DNA of 64,000 bases from Symsagittifera roscoffensis (taxonomy: Eukaryota; Xenacoelomorpha; Acoela; Convolutidae). The notes beneath the pieces were generated by a model. The model worked only from the letters and a program-made list of their open reading frames with translations, did not search any database and was not told where the DNA came from. The DNA lies in NCBI RefSeq assembly GCF_963678635.1, contig NC_087069.1, positions 46,892,276 through 46,956,275 of the forward strand, written 5' to 3'. Below are positions 1 to 11,408 of the stretch, one piece after another (position 1 is the first letter of the stretch; each line of letters opens with the position of its first letter). A program made the position numbers and the translations under genes.

Positions 1-1712
1 TGGCAAACAAAAGAGACGTCTCTACATTGATGAAATCGACGAAGTTCCAAGTATCGCAGGTAAGAATTTCTCAATCAGAAGGTTCTCTTGAGTTTGAAAA
101 AGCTGACTAGAACCAACCAAAACACGATGGGAAAAATTCCATTCCACTTGTAGGGACTTACTCAGTCCTGATAAAGCACATTGTGGTTTTTGCCACAAAA
201 GAAAGTTTCTCAATTTTGTCTACCCATTCAAGTTCTTTCTTTTTCAGGTAGATTTCCTTCTCATTTCCGTCTCCAATGAAACCGCCCAAAAACTTCTTCA
301 CTTCCACTATAGTTATAGAGTACTTGTCAAATATGTGATGCGCTTCTTCAGCATATTGTTTACCGACAACCAGAAAACTTTTGGAAGGCTCTGGAAAGTA
401 ACCGAAGGCGGGACCTTCCTCAATCAAAATTTTGAGCCATATCTCCAGTTTCTTGAGTTTTACTATGGCCGCAGAATCATCAGCATACCAACTTTGTAAC
501 ACATTGTTCGGATCCTTTAATCTCCGAATCAGGGGAAGAAGTAAAACACTATAGAAGAACATTGCCAGTGGGTCTCCCTGTGTGGTTCCTTCCCTACTGT
601 ATATCACTTCATGGGCGCCAGCAACGAAAAGCGACGCGAAGCCTCTGTTAGTATTGAAGAGAAATCTAGAATATCTAGGCCAAAATATTCGAGCATTCCA
701 CAACGCTGTTTCACTATTGAGCGAGTTGAAAGCATTTGATGCATCCATCAAAAGCATGCCACAGCTATCTTACTTGTTGTCATCAAAAACATCAGAGAGC
801 GCATGAATTGCACCTTAAACGCCAGCTTTCAGCCCACAAGCTAATTGATCAGTGGAACATATTTGTTCAAGGTCAACTTTTGTGAACTCAGCCACACTTT
901 TGCAAATTGTTCTCCGTAGACATTCGCCTATGCCAATAGGTCGCACGCAAGGAAATTTATCAAGCGCAATCAATCTTCCAGAAACCAGTGCTCGAACTTT
1001 TGACCATGGTAAGATTTGATTGCACATTTTTGTTGCGAGAGTTGCAACTTTGTCTCTCAAGTGTGAATTGTGAGCCCCATGACGTAATAAAAGCGTCTGC
1101 CAAATCTGTTCCCGAAGCTCCCGAACTGCCCCGGAAAGTTCCTGTCGTCTTTTCAATGGAAGTAGAACTGATTATAACATCTTCAAAGTCGGGTAAAACT
1201 GGCACTTGCAACCGCGAAGAAAGATGTGACTTGTGTGGCTCTGGATGCTTTGACTTCAAAATCTCTAAAACGGTCACACTTTTCTTCACCTCTTGCATCG
1301 GATCAAGCACACCCCCGATTGCTCTCTCCGAGAGCCACCGCATAGCACTTCTCACTTTGCTTTTCATCATTAATGAAGCAAACGCTTTCGAGACAAGTTT
1401 GTCGTCCAAATTATCTTGATTTATTTATTTCTTTTTACCACATCTCACTGCTTCCGCCAACAACTTGTCGAATTTGTTTTCCTTCCAGTCTTCAATGCGC
1501 CGTCCAATAAGTGTTCGAATGTCTTTTGATGCTTGGATCATTGGATATCTTCGTAACAAAACACGACTCATCACCAGAACTCTTTCTGAAAAGGAATCAG
1601 CAGTGGTAGAAAGAAGCTTCAGTTCATGTGTCAGGAGGTCCACGTACTTCCTACCAATGTTACCATTAGGCAAAATATATAGTCTTTTTGTCAACAGTAC
1701 ACTTTTACCCAT
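1..1712 (-). pseudogene. Decayed reverse transcriptase of a non-LTR-like retroelement
   Basis: Read on the minus strand, this is one protein broken into frames. From N to C: a linker with a RRIEDWK-type segment (about 1470-1510), a region with KVRSAMRWLSERAIGGVL (about 1310-1360), then RLIALDKFPCVRPIGIGE, the RT motif A region DASNAFNSL (about 725-750), the motif B region EGTTQGDPLAM (about 565-600), the catalytic YADD box (about 475-485), and a C-terminal thumb-like part (about 25-210). This order is that of a RT-like family common in invertebrate genomes. Lesions: in-frame stops at 1425-1427, 815-817, 770-772 and 22-24, and frameshifts near 1070-1160 and 175-200. The frame carries on past base 1, so the element is cut by the window edge. 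The class (CRE/R2-like non-LTR or a related RT) is inference; that it is an RT is well supported by the motifs. Confidence 0.8.
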
Positions 1713-1751
1713 CTTTCAGTCCAAATCGAATGATTAAGACAAGTTGATTTG

Positions 1752-1937
1752 TCAAGTGACGCACCGAATGCTTCCATCATTGTCTTCGTCATGGCTTTCA
1801 AGATTCGGATCAGTTTCTGGTAGCACATCTTCTATTCGCAGGTCTTGCATGGCTTGAGTTAATCCTGTGCGGCCATTGCTTGTCGGTGTAACATTAACGC
1901 GGTCATTGTTATCTTGTGATTTTAACAAGTCTTCCAC
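1752..1937 (-). other. Short acidic open frame upstream of the RT remnant
   Basis: A 61-codon open frame lies 40 bases upstream of the first RT fragment on the same strand. Its product is rich in Asp, Asn and Glu (DVLPETDPNLESHDEDNDG). It could be the N-terminal linker of the same RT protein or simply a chance frame. No domain is recognised. Confidence 0.2.
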
Positions 1938-2027
1938 TTCAAACCCGCTGGTATTGGAAATACTGAGCTGCGAATCAGAATTATACCCCAGATAACTAGG
2001 CGGTTTGATATTTCTCTGAGTCTGCTC

Positions 2028-2255
2028 ATGATATCACGAGCGTTCCTCGAACCAAACTCGAACTCTTCTCGAGCACGGGCCACTCTGCTCCAGAAACGAG
2101 CTCCTCTCCAAAAACGAGTTCCAAGCACCGGCTCTGCATCCAACACGAGCACCAATCCACAAATAAGCTGTACTCCGAACACGTGCTCTGCTCCAAACTC
2201 ATGAGCTCAGCTCCAAACATGAGCTCTGATCCAAATACGAGCAGTGCTTAATATA
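2028..2255. repeat. Degenerate GAGCTC-rich short tandem repeat
   Basis: About 10 imperfect copies of a roughly 18-24 bp unit with core GCTCCAAACACGAGC run head to tail, GC-richer than the surroundings. Units vary in length and sequence, so the array is old. It sits between the RT remnant and the next minisatellite. Confidence 0.6.
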
Positions 2256-2368
2256 AAATGTCCGCTCAGTTGTCGATGTTGCAGTGATTGTTGACTTTTT
2301 TCTTGCTTAACAAGACACGTGTAAAATTGAGGACGTCCATTGAGTAATTTTTGTTCGTTAAAAATTAC

Positions 2369-2650
2369 CTTCGTCGCGACTTACGAAAAGACTGACGCCG
2401 CGACTGAAGAAAAAACCGACGGCGCGACTAACGAAAAGACCGGCTGCACAACTTTCGAAAAGACCGATGGCTTGACTTACGAAAACCTGATGTCGCGGTT
2501 TAAGAAAATACTGACGCCTCGACTAAGAAAAGACCTCGTCGCGACTTCAGAAACCCAAAAAAATACAGTCGGCGTAGCTTAAGAAAAGACTAAAGCGACG
2601 CGACTTCAGGAAAGATTTAAGCGGCGCTACTTAAGAAAAGACTGATGGCA
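2369..2650. repeat. 24-bp-period minisatellite encoding an EKTDGAT-type repeat
   Basis: Degenerate tandem units of the form GCGACTTACGAAAAGACTGAC recur about every 24-27 bp. Over 2376-2480 the period is a multiple of three, so the plus strand reads as an 8-residue repeat (ATxEKTDG). The open frame ends at 2582 and later units are out of frame. I see no signal that it is a translated gene. Confidence 0.6.
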
Positions 2651-3104
2651 CTCCATTTTAGAAAAAAATTGAATAACTGCATACGAGAATTTGGTTAAGC
2701 ATAAATCTCGTCAAAAAAGAAAAGCATTTAATTCGTTTTTTTTTCTAGTTTAAGCATGTCATGGATGGGCGAATAATTTCTGAGAATTCATCGGAAATGA
2801 AAAACCTGAAAAAGACCCTAATGGATCGTTATATCTCTGCGGAATTAATTTATTTTAGGGCAAACTGGTCTAGGTCAAACATGGTTAGAACATATGAAAA
2901 ATTACGTAATGACTTGGAACACAAAACAGAACTCACTTAAGCGGTTCCACAATAGCCAGTTCTCATTTTAGCTTCGACGGCGGTTTAACCTGCTTTCTTG
3001 CAATAACCGGCTCTAGTTTTTTTTATAGATCTCTTTCCTATGTCGGCAAACTCATAATGCTACGACAGGAAAGCAGCGGACATTATTACTTGGCGGACAC
3101 AATC

Positions 3105-4048
3105 CAGAAACAGACGCCGCTCAGAAGTTCAAAGACTCCGAGAGACTCTGTAAACCTCTTGTTGAGAAACTTTCGTCAAGCGATACTGACTTAGACGGAG
3201 TTGCAAGCAGACACAAACGAGCATCTACTGAAATAGAGAAGGAGAACGAACGGCTAGCCGAAAGAAAGAAAGATTTTGTGTTGCAATCGCTTGTCATTAC
3301 ACCATACTCAAGAGCAATTGAACTGGCTAACGAAAGAGGTGCGACAAACTGGCTCACTACGTTGCCATTAGAAGAACATGGTTTTTGCCTGAGTAAAGCA
3401 GCATTTAGTGATTCCTTGTGCTTGCAATTTAATTGAACACTGAAAGATGTCGCTTCTCGTTGTGTTTGTGGAAAAACGTTCTCGTTTGAGTATTGCTTGT
3501 CTTTTCCTGCTGGAGGCTTCCAAGCTATTCGGCATAATGAAATGAGAGGTTTAACAGCAGAAATGTTGACTGAAGTTTGCTCGAACGTTGAAGTCGAACC
3601 ATACTTAGAGCAGTTATCTGGCGAGCTTTTGGCTTTGAGAACATCAATTAGTGGCGATGAAGGGAGGCTTTAAATTTCAACTAATGGGAGGCAGATTTGA
3701 GAAGGCATCCTTCGATGTAAGGTTATCCAATCCTTGCACCAAATCACGTTGTGGTACTCTGCCAAGTGTGTAGAGGAAGAACGAAAAGGAAAAAAGAGAT
3801 TCTATGAGCAGCGTATCAAAGAAGTTGAACATAGTTCCTTCACACATCTTATTCTTTCGTGCACGGTAGGCATGGGAAAACATGCTACCACGTTTAACAA
3901 AAGACTTGCTTCGATGATCAGTGAGAAAAAAGAAATAACTTCGTATAGTCAAGTGCTTTGATGGATTCGATGTCGTATTGGATTTGCGCTTCTCAGATCT
4001 TCGATCATGTGTATCCGTGGATCACGTGCATCATATCGGAGACCGTAG
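3105..4048 (+). pseudogene. C-terminal fragment of the same RT family, opposite strand
   Basis: Plus-strand frames give, in order, RGATNWLTTLPLEEHGFCLS (about 3338-3397), a cysteine-bearing segment CVCGKTFSFEYCLSFPAGGF followed by RHNEMRGL (about 3460-3555), SFDVRLSNP (about 3708-3735), FYEQRIKEVEHSSFTHLILS (about 3800-3860) and WIRCRIGFALLRSSIMCIRG (3962-4021). This is the usual tail of the RT family whose N-terminal and RT parts lie at 1-1712 on the minus strand. Lesions: stops at 3434-3436, 3671-3673, 3771-3773 and 3959-3961, with frame changes near 3675-3695 and 3735-3770. It ends at a stop at 4046-4048. It is a separate, oppositely oriented copy or the product of an inversion. Confidence 0.72.
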
Positions 4049-5980
4049 CATGATTGCGTAGAGCAAAGAATTCTTGAAGCGCGCTCAATAGAAATCAGTT
4101 AATTTGCATGAATGTTTCGTTTAGGATATCTTTTAGCTGTTGTAGTTTTTTCTCATGTGAAGTCATCACCACCCAATATGGATAAGAAGATATCTCCAAT
4201 AAAACTGAAGTACAGCCCGCCTTGGAACTTGAGGCTTACAATATGAATGGAGCCGATTTTTATGAGCCAGGAAACGAGTTTTATCAATTCAATTCTACTG
4301 ATTCTGATAAGTCAACTAATGGAAACATTGATTGGAAAGAAACGTAGTTAAAGCTTTGACCAAAAAAAAATTACTTGTGCCGAAACAGCCTCTGTAAAGC
4401 GCAGAGTAGGAATCAGTATTTTGTTCAATTTTGCCTTATTTTCCCTACTGAAGCTGTTTATTGGGTGCTTGCAAGTTTTCTAAGAATAATGACCGTATTG
4501 AGTACTCTTATGAAGAGCTTGTTGATTTTTTTTGTTCAGGAAAAGTCTTAAAACTTGTTCACGCTCAATTTTGATTTTTCGCGCTTTGACTTGTAATTTT
4601 TTTTAAGCTTAGTGCATTTCCTTTTCAAACTCCTTTTTTGATGAGCAAAAAATTAAAGGAGCACGAAAAACGCTAGCAACTTCTAATTTTGAAAATGAGT
4701 TATCCAACGAAACACAAATTTTAAATATTGATCCATTTTCATCAAGTTGAGTCATTTTTAACAAAAAACTGTCCATAATAATATGTTCTACAAAGTCAAA
4801 AAACTTTGAAGCCGTCCAGTTTTTTTCTTTGAGTTTCTTTGAGTTCTTTTTTCTTTTCCAACTGTCAGCTGGCTATGTGTTGATTTTTTGGATGTTTTTT
4901 ATATCGGATATTTGCGCACAACCCTAAAAACGTTGACACTTCTGAGAAAATTTTCATTAAAGAGATGCTTAAAAATCAAATGATTCAGACATACATATAA
5001 CAGAAAAAAATGGGATTAATATTATCGAAATTGCTTTTCTATACTTGCTAAAGCATTTCGCTTTAACCTGTGTAGCAGAAATTATTGAAAGAAGTTGAAA
5101 CTGAAATAGCTTGGTGCCAAACTCAAACGATAGTAGAACGACGGTAGATCTACAGATTAAAGTAATAATTGAACCAACTTTGCAAACGATAATCGATTCT
5201 ATACAGATTTAATCCTTTTTTTTTTCACCAAAACTAAATTGAATTTATTGCTGAAATATTCAATTTTTCTATTATATAATACTTGCATGTAATTTGGAGA
5301 TAATCTGCATATAGTTTGTGTATAATCTTTATACAAAGAGAATTGTAGATATTATGTCTAAATTTGTTCATAATCTGTAGAAATTCTGAACACAATCTGA
5401 CTGAAATCAGTTTTAAGTTGATTTTTTTGCCTAAAATTTTTAAGGTTGTAAAAACTTTGACCAAACAAATTATAAATTGGCAATTGTTTTATCAATTTTT
5501 TATACCGGAAAAACTTTCCTTAGAGTTAAAAATAGTTTAACTCACTTGAGAAGATTTGTTTACCGCAAACTACAAGCTTCAGGTGATCCCTTTTATGTTT
5601 TGCAACCTGAGGGTTTCCGCGGTAAGAAAAGTACTTTTGTGCAAAGTTTCTTCAAATGCCTTTCATATGATCAACTTTTGCAATGCATTTTTGTAAAAAA
5701 AAAAACAAGAAGAAAAACATAGAAAGTTAACACATAACTATTACTTGTTGTAACAAGATTTTTCTAATAACCGTTTTCAACTCTTTCGTTTTCAGATCAA
5801 ACATCTCAAAAATATCAAGAAAACCTGACATTACAAATTTTTTTCAATGTACTCATTTTATCTTACTCTTATTTTATCGATTATTTTAGAGTTTTATGAA
5901 GAAAGAGCATCCTGGAAACTCATTGCAGGCGCTTAGACAGGAAAAACTTTAACAACAATATTAGTAGTATTGTAATCCGC
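4049..5980. other. AT-rich non-coding stretch
   Basis: Poly-A/T-rich DNA with no convincing coding frame. A plus-strand open stretch at 5540-5625 ends at a GCG|GTAAGA that resembles a splice donor, but nothing else supports an exon. Around 5290-5400 the phrase ATAATCTGYA recurs loosely. Confidence 0.5.
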
Positions 5981-5983
5981 CGT

Positions 5984-6118
5984 GTGTCCTTAGGGGGGGG
6001 TCTTTTCGACGGTAGGGGTCTTTGGGGTCCTACCAAAAGTAGGGTCTAAAAGGACCCATCTTTTTTAAAGACCCCAAAGTACCCTGCCCGAAATAAAAAG
6101 ACCCCTCTCTTAGGACAC
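5984..6118. repeat. Long imperfect inverted repeat (hairpin)
   Basis: The left arm starts GTGTCCTTAGGGGGGG and continues through GTCTTTTCGACGGTAGGGG to TCTTTGGGGTCC. The right arm is nearly its reverse complement, ending CTCTTAGGACAC. The arms are about 50-65 bases around a short centre. Runs of eight or more G are unusual for this AT-rich setting. No clear target-site duplication flanks it, so foldback element versus structured transcript is undecided. Confidence 0.65.
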
Positions 6119-6601
6119 CCGACAGAGAAAATACTTGGTATTTATTTTCGCGCGGTGGTTAAATTTAATCCCTTCCAAACTTTCCCACCACTAGGTATAT
6201 CCGGCTGCGGTTTTTTCGCTTATTTTTATCTAAAAGCTAATCCTTTTCGTTCATATAAATATGAGTTTACATAAAGTACCATTCATATTTCCTTTTAAAA
6301 ATTTTTGGTAATTATTGTTCGTTTCTCTTTCTTATTTTATTTTCAAACTTATTTCCAAGTCTCCCTTAATTTCGACTTGCACCATTTTGATTCTTTTATC
6401 CTTACTATTAGCTTACTTTGGGAAACTTCGCTCCTGCTTCAATCCTTCGCTCCTGCTTCAAGGGTAAGTTGCAATTACCAGTCTCTTTTGCGCCGGTCTA
6501 TTTAACTTAAAACAATGTTTGCTGAATGTTTTATATTTACAAATGTACAGCCGTAATTCCAAGTAACAAGGCAATTTGGCCGACATTTTCAAGTGAAAAA
6601 T

Positions 6602-6607
6602 TTTATT
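6602..6607 (-). promoter_or_regulatory. Poly(A) signal overlapping the polymerase stop codon
   Basis: On the minus strand the last codons read CAA TAA AAT. The AATAAA hexamer occupies 6607-6602 and includes the stop codon TAA (6605-6603). A hexamer this close would give a very short 3' UTR. That it is used is inference. Confidence 0.4.
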
Positions 6608-9600
6608 GATCAACTTTATCAAGTTTTCTCCTTTTTTTCTGACTAGAACGAACAGACGCTTCTGTTAGAATGAATGGATTATTGATAGGCGGAGGGTCTC
6701 TTGAACTGCTAGCTGCGCTTTCTTCTTGAAGCTCTTCCTCCGTATAGCTTTCTTGAAGAAAGCCCCAATCTGGGACCCGGAATTCCGGCGATTGCCAGCT
6801 TTCGCTGTTTTCGCTGCTATAAGTCGGGGTATTTGTCAACTGTGAGTTTGCCCACTCGCTTTCTTCTGCAATGGCCTCGAAGAACACATTTTCTTCTGTA
6901 GACCTGTGTCCAAAGGGCAATGTACCTATCCCGTCGAATAGTAAGAACCGTTTACTATCGAAGGGTGAAAGGGCAATTCGGTTCTGCGCTATGGTTATGT
7001 TGGTATGGGCTTTCGATTTTATTGAGTAGTTGTATATACGAAGGGTTTTTCCACTCAGTAATGTTTCCCTGAACCTCTGGTGTGTAAGTTGCTGCTGGGA
7101 GTGTTGTACTACTCCTTTTGCACTCCTTTTGCTAGTTGAATCTAAATAAAGAACAAAGATTAGCCCATAAACATATTTCAGCTTTGTAAGACCAGTTCTA
7201 GTATTAATGACCAAAACGGTTCCCAAATTTGAATATTTTGAAGACTCAATATCTAATAACATTCCAATTTTTTCATTTCCAAAAAGTTTAAATATCTTAA
7301 TTCATTCCAAATCATAAAAATTCCAAAAAGTTTAAATATCTTAATTCATTCCAAATCATAATAATTCCAAATCGTGTCATTATCAAAAAATCATTCCATG
7401 TCAAAATTTTAAATTTGTTAACGTCAAAAGTTACAAAAGTGCGTTTGTGGTGAGTATTTGTTTAAAACATTTTAAATGATGAATGGTTCTTCATTTTAAG
7501 TTTTTAAATGAAGAATCAGAGCTTTTCAGGGCTAGTTATGTCTAATTAAATTGACAGGGATCAACAAAAGTTATTAATTTGGTTTCCAACAAAATCCAAA
7601 ACCCCAATGAAGGGAACCCTTAATGTAAAGAAATGGAGGGGACTTGGAGAGGTGCTTTTTTTTAATACTAACCTGCATATTTCAACGAGTAGAGCTTTGG
7701 TTTCAACGCGATGAATTCTGCAATGATTTTTCCCGCCGCCTCGTCCTTAAATTTCAATACAACCTTCTTATTCACATTGCTGAATAAGAAGTGATCGCTT
7801 GGGTAGTTGGAAAAATCGAAACTATCGGTCAGTTTTTGCAGATCTGCGTATACGTCTTCGGTTTTTATCGCATAAATAAACGAATCTGTGTCACTGTATA
7901 GCAGTTCAAGGTTCATGCTTGCTTTCATTTGCCGATAATGAAAGTAAAACATGAATCTTTTCGACAAATCCAAAATACTTGCACCAATTATCATGGGTTT
8001 GTCCCACAAAATACTCGTTACAGCAAAACAAACAGTAGCAACTTCCTCGTCGATTATCTGGAAGCTTTTCATCGTGTTCAAAGCTGTTTTTTGAAGCAAT
8101 TCTCTTTCATTTCTAATAATTTCTAGTTTTTTGCGTCCTAGTTTTGATTCCATAGTTTTACCGAATGCTGAATTTACGATGAGCTTGTAAAAGTTCTCTT
8201 CAAATTTGTTGCGCGCTGACATTCTCAATTGAGTGTTTAAATCGACAAAGGGCTCCATCCATCTACCTTGACGAAATTTTAAGACCTTAATCAATTTGGT
8301 AACTCTTAAGCCTAGTTCTATGTAGAGTTTTAATGTGAGGTAGTGCAGAACGTAGCCCTCCTTTGGATCTAATGTTTGAACCAGTTTTGGTACCTTTGGT
8401 AGCGACGTGACCCCCATCTCCCCTAACATCTGTATTTGCTCATTACTTAGTTTATCCGTGCCGATAACTTCACGTGAGGGGGCTAGAGGGTAGTCTGCAA
8501 AGTAATCTTGAAGTTCTTCAGGTATACTGAGATCCACTTCCAAAATGTATCCCCACTCAGATTTATCGTCGGTTTGCAAAATAAATTCGAGACTTTCCTC
8601 AACTATTGAGAAATCTTTGATGGGAAGGGGACAGTGCTTCATAATACCCCCGTATAAATTGTTAGCGTCTATATTCAATAGATAGCTAGAGGGCTCTTCA
8701 GGATTGTAGTCTTCGAGGTATTTGTTGTTGGCTTTAAAAAAACGGCGTGCATATATCGATGACATCCCTCCCCGTATCATTTTTTGAACCATGTTCAAAT
8801 GCTCCCTTTCAGTAAGTAACTTGAGGTCTGCATTGCAGACTTTTAAGAATGCATCGCCCGAGAGGTTACTAGCCGTGAAGTAGCATGCACAATCTAATCC
8901 GTACGTTTCGTAACAAACTTCACGAAAGGCTTCGAATACTGAAGCGAGTAGTAGTACGTCCGTTGCTAGGTATACATCATGGTACTCGCCTAGTGATGCG
9001 CATTTCATTTCGGCGAAAACTTTAATAGCATGGTTGTACTGATTTTTCGAAACACTTATTTCCCCTCCCTGTAAAGTGTTGCTCCACATTTTTCTAGGTG
9101 GCAGTCGGGTTTCTCGAAACTTTTCAAAACTAGTAAAGTATGAATACGGGTAGAAACCTTTTTGTTTTAGCAATGCTATCTGTTCTGATGAGTAACCAAG
9201 TTCTTCAAAGTAATTTTCCAGTAGGAAAAACTTTTCTTCCGGCAAGTATTCGACGAGTTTTGAAAGGGGGGACAGCATGAATTTATAGGAGTCTATGAAA
9301 CGTAGATTTTCATACACTTTTTTGAGTTTTCCGTTTTTATCGGTGTATGATTTGATATAGACCGACATAGTGAGTGATATATACTTCTCCTCAGTGGAAG
9401 GGATCACTGAGTAAGTGTTTTCGGGGTTACTGTTTGAGAGCGCTTTTATAATGAAATGCAGATCATAGTTTGACAAGTTATGCGCTATTACGGGTATATA
9501 GTTCGCCGTTTTTCGATTGATATTGCATTCGTTATGGGCCCACCCCAAGAACTTGTTGGTATAGTGACAGTGATCAAGGACAACTTGGTCATTGTCAGCA

Positions 9601-11408
9601 AATTCTGTTTCACATATCCAACAAGTGTGCGCTTCTTCACGCGTGCAACTTGGTGTGCCAGTGAACGTGTAATATTTTCGTTTTTCGAGGTATATTTGTT
9701 TCGCCAAAGATTCGAGCGAGGCGATCAATTCCTTCATAACATTTTCTCCTCTCTTCAGTTCAAACTTTAAAACTCCACGCTTCCCAAATTCAACAACGGC
9801 CAGAGCGTAACCGCATGGTTGATGAATCTCTAGTGTTTGGGTGCTAGATTTTTCGGGGTCGGGTTGCGGTCCGTATACGGGTAGTAGTAGCGATTCGAGG
9901 TCAAAGTAAATAACTCTCGGTACATACCAGCGGGCAGTTAAATTTTTGAAACGATGAGTGTCCTTTCCCGGTTTTGGCATAGTGATTACCACTCCCTCGT
10001 CTTGGTAGCACATTTCCTGGTGCCTTTGTAGTGTATCGATGGATGAACATGTATGGAAGCATTTGCGGCAAATTTGGTTTCGGTCTCGGTGTAGTTTTCC
10101 ACGCACATATTCCACCACCCTCATCAAATCAGTGATCAGCACATAGTGATGAGTCTGTCCGTTGCTGAGTAGTAGTAGGTCAACACATAGATCACTTGAG
10201 TATTTGCTGGACACTCTCAAAGGTAGCAATTCACCTTCTTTGTACCTAATGAAAACAAACAATTGAGTGCTCGGGTTTCTGGATGAACGTAATGTGTTAT
10301 ACATGATTAAACAAATGTTTTGTCAAAAAAAAAAAATCAATGCTCACCGGAATACATTGACTTGACAGTTGTTAAGTTGTTCAAATCGGTCAATATCAAA
10401 TAGTCCCATTGGCATCTCGTACCAGCCTTCAATTTTCACAACATGTTCTTGGGAGAGCTTGTAATTTTTCAGTTTGTTTCGATGTTGGTAGCTTTGGGCA
10501 GCAGGATAAAGAGCAGTTGTGGTCTCTGAATATCGATCATGGTACGCGGCCACAAAGCAGTATAGAAAGCACTTCTGATCGTTTCTCGTTTTAATGTTGG
10601 TGAAACTCTGTTTCACCGGTTTCAATGAATCGGGAAGGTCAATGTATGAGCCAGCACGGATAGGAGAAAATGCTGCAAAACTTACAGCCAGCTTTTCAAT
10701 GCGCTCCACAATCCAACCGCTACCGTGGGAAGCGAACGTGTTGATGGCATTGACCATATGCTCAATCATTTCCAAATATATCTCTTTCTCGATTCCATTG
10801 AAGAAGACATTGATCATCTTAGAATTCAGATATAACATGGTCTTCTCGTGGCGTAACTCCCCGTCACCAGTTTCGTTTGTATCGCTCGAGAACTTAATCA
10901 TACTCACGTCCACATGCAGTTGAAATTTACAGGGTCCTTCCTGCACTCTTTCGTCTATCAACGCATCAATTTCCTCTTTGTTTCGCATGATTACATTCAT
11001 CAGATCCAATTCATCCTCCTTAACGCTCAACTCGTATCGTCTTAACTTTCCCCTAAACGCAGATTCAGTTGGAGCAGATGATGTTCCCACCTCATTTCCG
11101 GGAGTCCAAATGGGTAGTTGATGGTTTTTCGACATATGTTGCCGGAACTTCTCAACGGAGAGGAAGATTGTATGACAGTAGATACAAAGACTATCAGTTG
11201 AGACGTTGTGAGCTAGCTCGACGTGTTCCCTAGCTTCTGCCAGCGAGCTGAAGGATTCTCGACATTCGTCACATTTAGTTGGTGGCGGTGGGGCTGCGAA
11301 TATCTTATGGATATTTTGTTCATGTCGTCTCAAGTTCCTTGGTGAACTAAAGACTTTCGAGCAGGTCGAACAAATGACTGGTGTCTGTTTTCCACTTGAG
11401 TTAGGCAT
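6603..11408 (-). CDS. Spliced zinc-finger / family-B DNA polymerase with Endo VII insert
   Basis: Three exons are inferred: 11408-10348, 10245-7673 and 7141-6603. They total 4173 nt, an exact multiple of three, giving about 1390 residues. Exon 1 starts at an ATG and encodes three C2H2 fingers (residues 13-34, 46-67, 75-96) and a GSGW / CFLY region typical of these polymerases. Exon 2 carries a CxxC-H-C finger (about 413-433), Exo I (YFDLES, D469/E471), an endonuclease-VII-like CxxC...DHCH...HxxC insert (562-594), Exo II (NLSNYD), Exo III (YLATD, Y779/D783), polymerase motif A (DANNLYG, D880), motif B (KLIVNSAFG, 1041-1049), motif C (YSDTDS, D1139/D1141) and LKPKLY (1201-1206). Exon 3 has the family's NRIALS...DSKR...DGIGTL...GH tail and a KKRRKL stretch likely to be a nuclear signal. 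It resembles Polinton/Maverick or adintovirus-type polymerases of invertebrate genomes. All catalytic carboxylates are present with no stop or frameshift, so it is recent or under selection. Confidence 0.85.
7142..7672 (-). other. Intron 2 of the polymerase gene
   Basis: The donor is TATGCAG|GTTAGT and the acceptor TTCTTTATTTAG|ATTC, giving a 531-bp phase-1 intron. It removes the in-frame TAG at 7670-7668 and restores the [11 protein letters not shown] to [10 protein letters not shown] continuity expected of the family's C-terminal part. It contains a 44-bp tandem duplication. Confidence 0.8.
7277..7364. repeat. 44-bp tandem duplication within intron 2
   Basis: Two copies (7277-7320, 7321-7364) share an identical 41-base core beginning TTCCAAAAAGTTTAAATATC. 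Near-identity points to a recent slip duplication. Confidence 0.9.
10246..10347 (-). other. Intron 1 of the polymerase gene
   Basis: The donor reads TTCCG|GTGAGC and the acceptor GTTTTCATTAG|GTAC, giving a 102-bp phase-2 intron. Splicing joins exon 1 (ending ...VNVF) to exon 2 (YKEGELLPL...), matching the continuous block this protein family shows here. Without splicing, exon 1 hits TGA at 10346-10344. Confidence 0.8.

Noticed and set aside
5477-5722. Possible plus-strand exon ending at GCG|GTAAGA.
   Set aside because: No acceptor, no start ATG and no recognisable protein; a single donor-like site is expected by chance.
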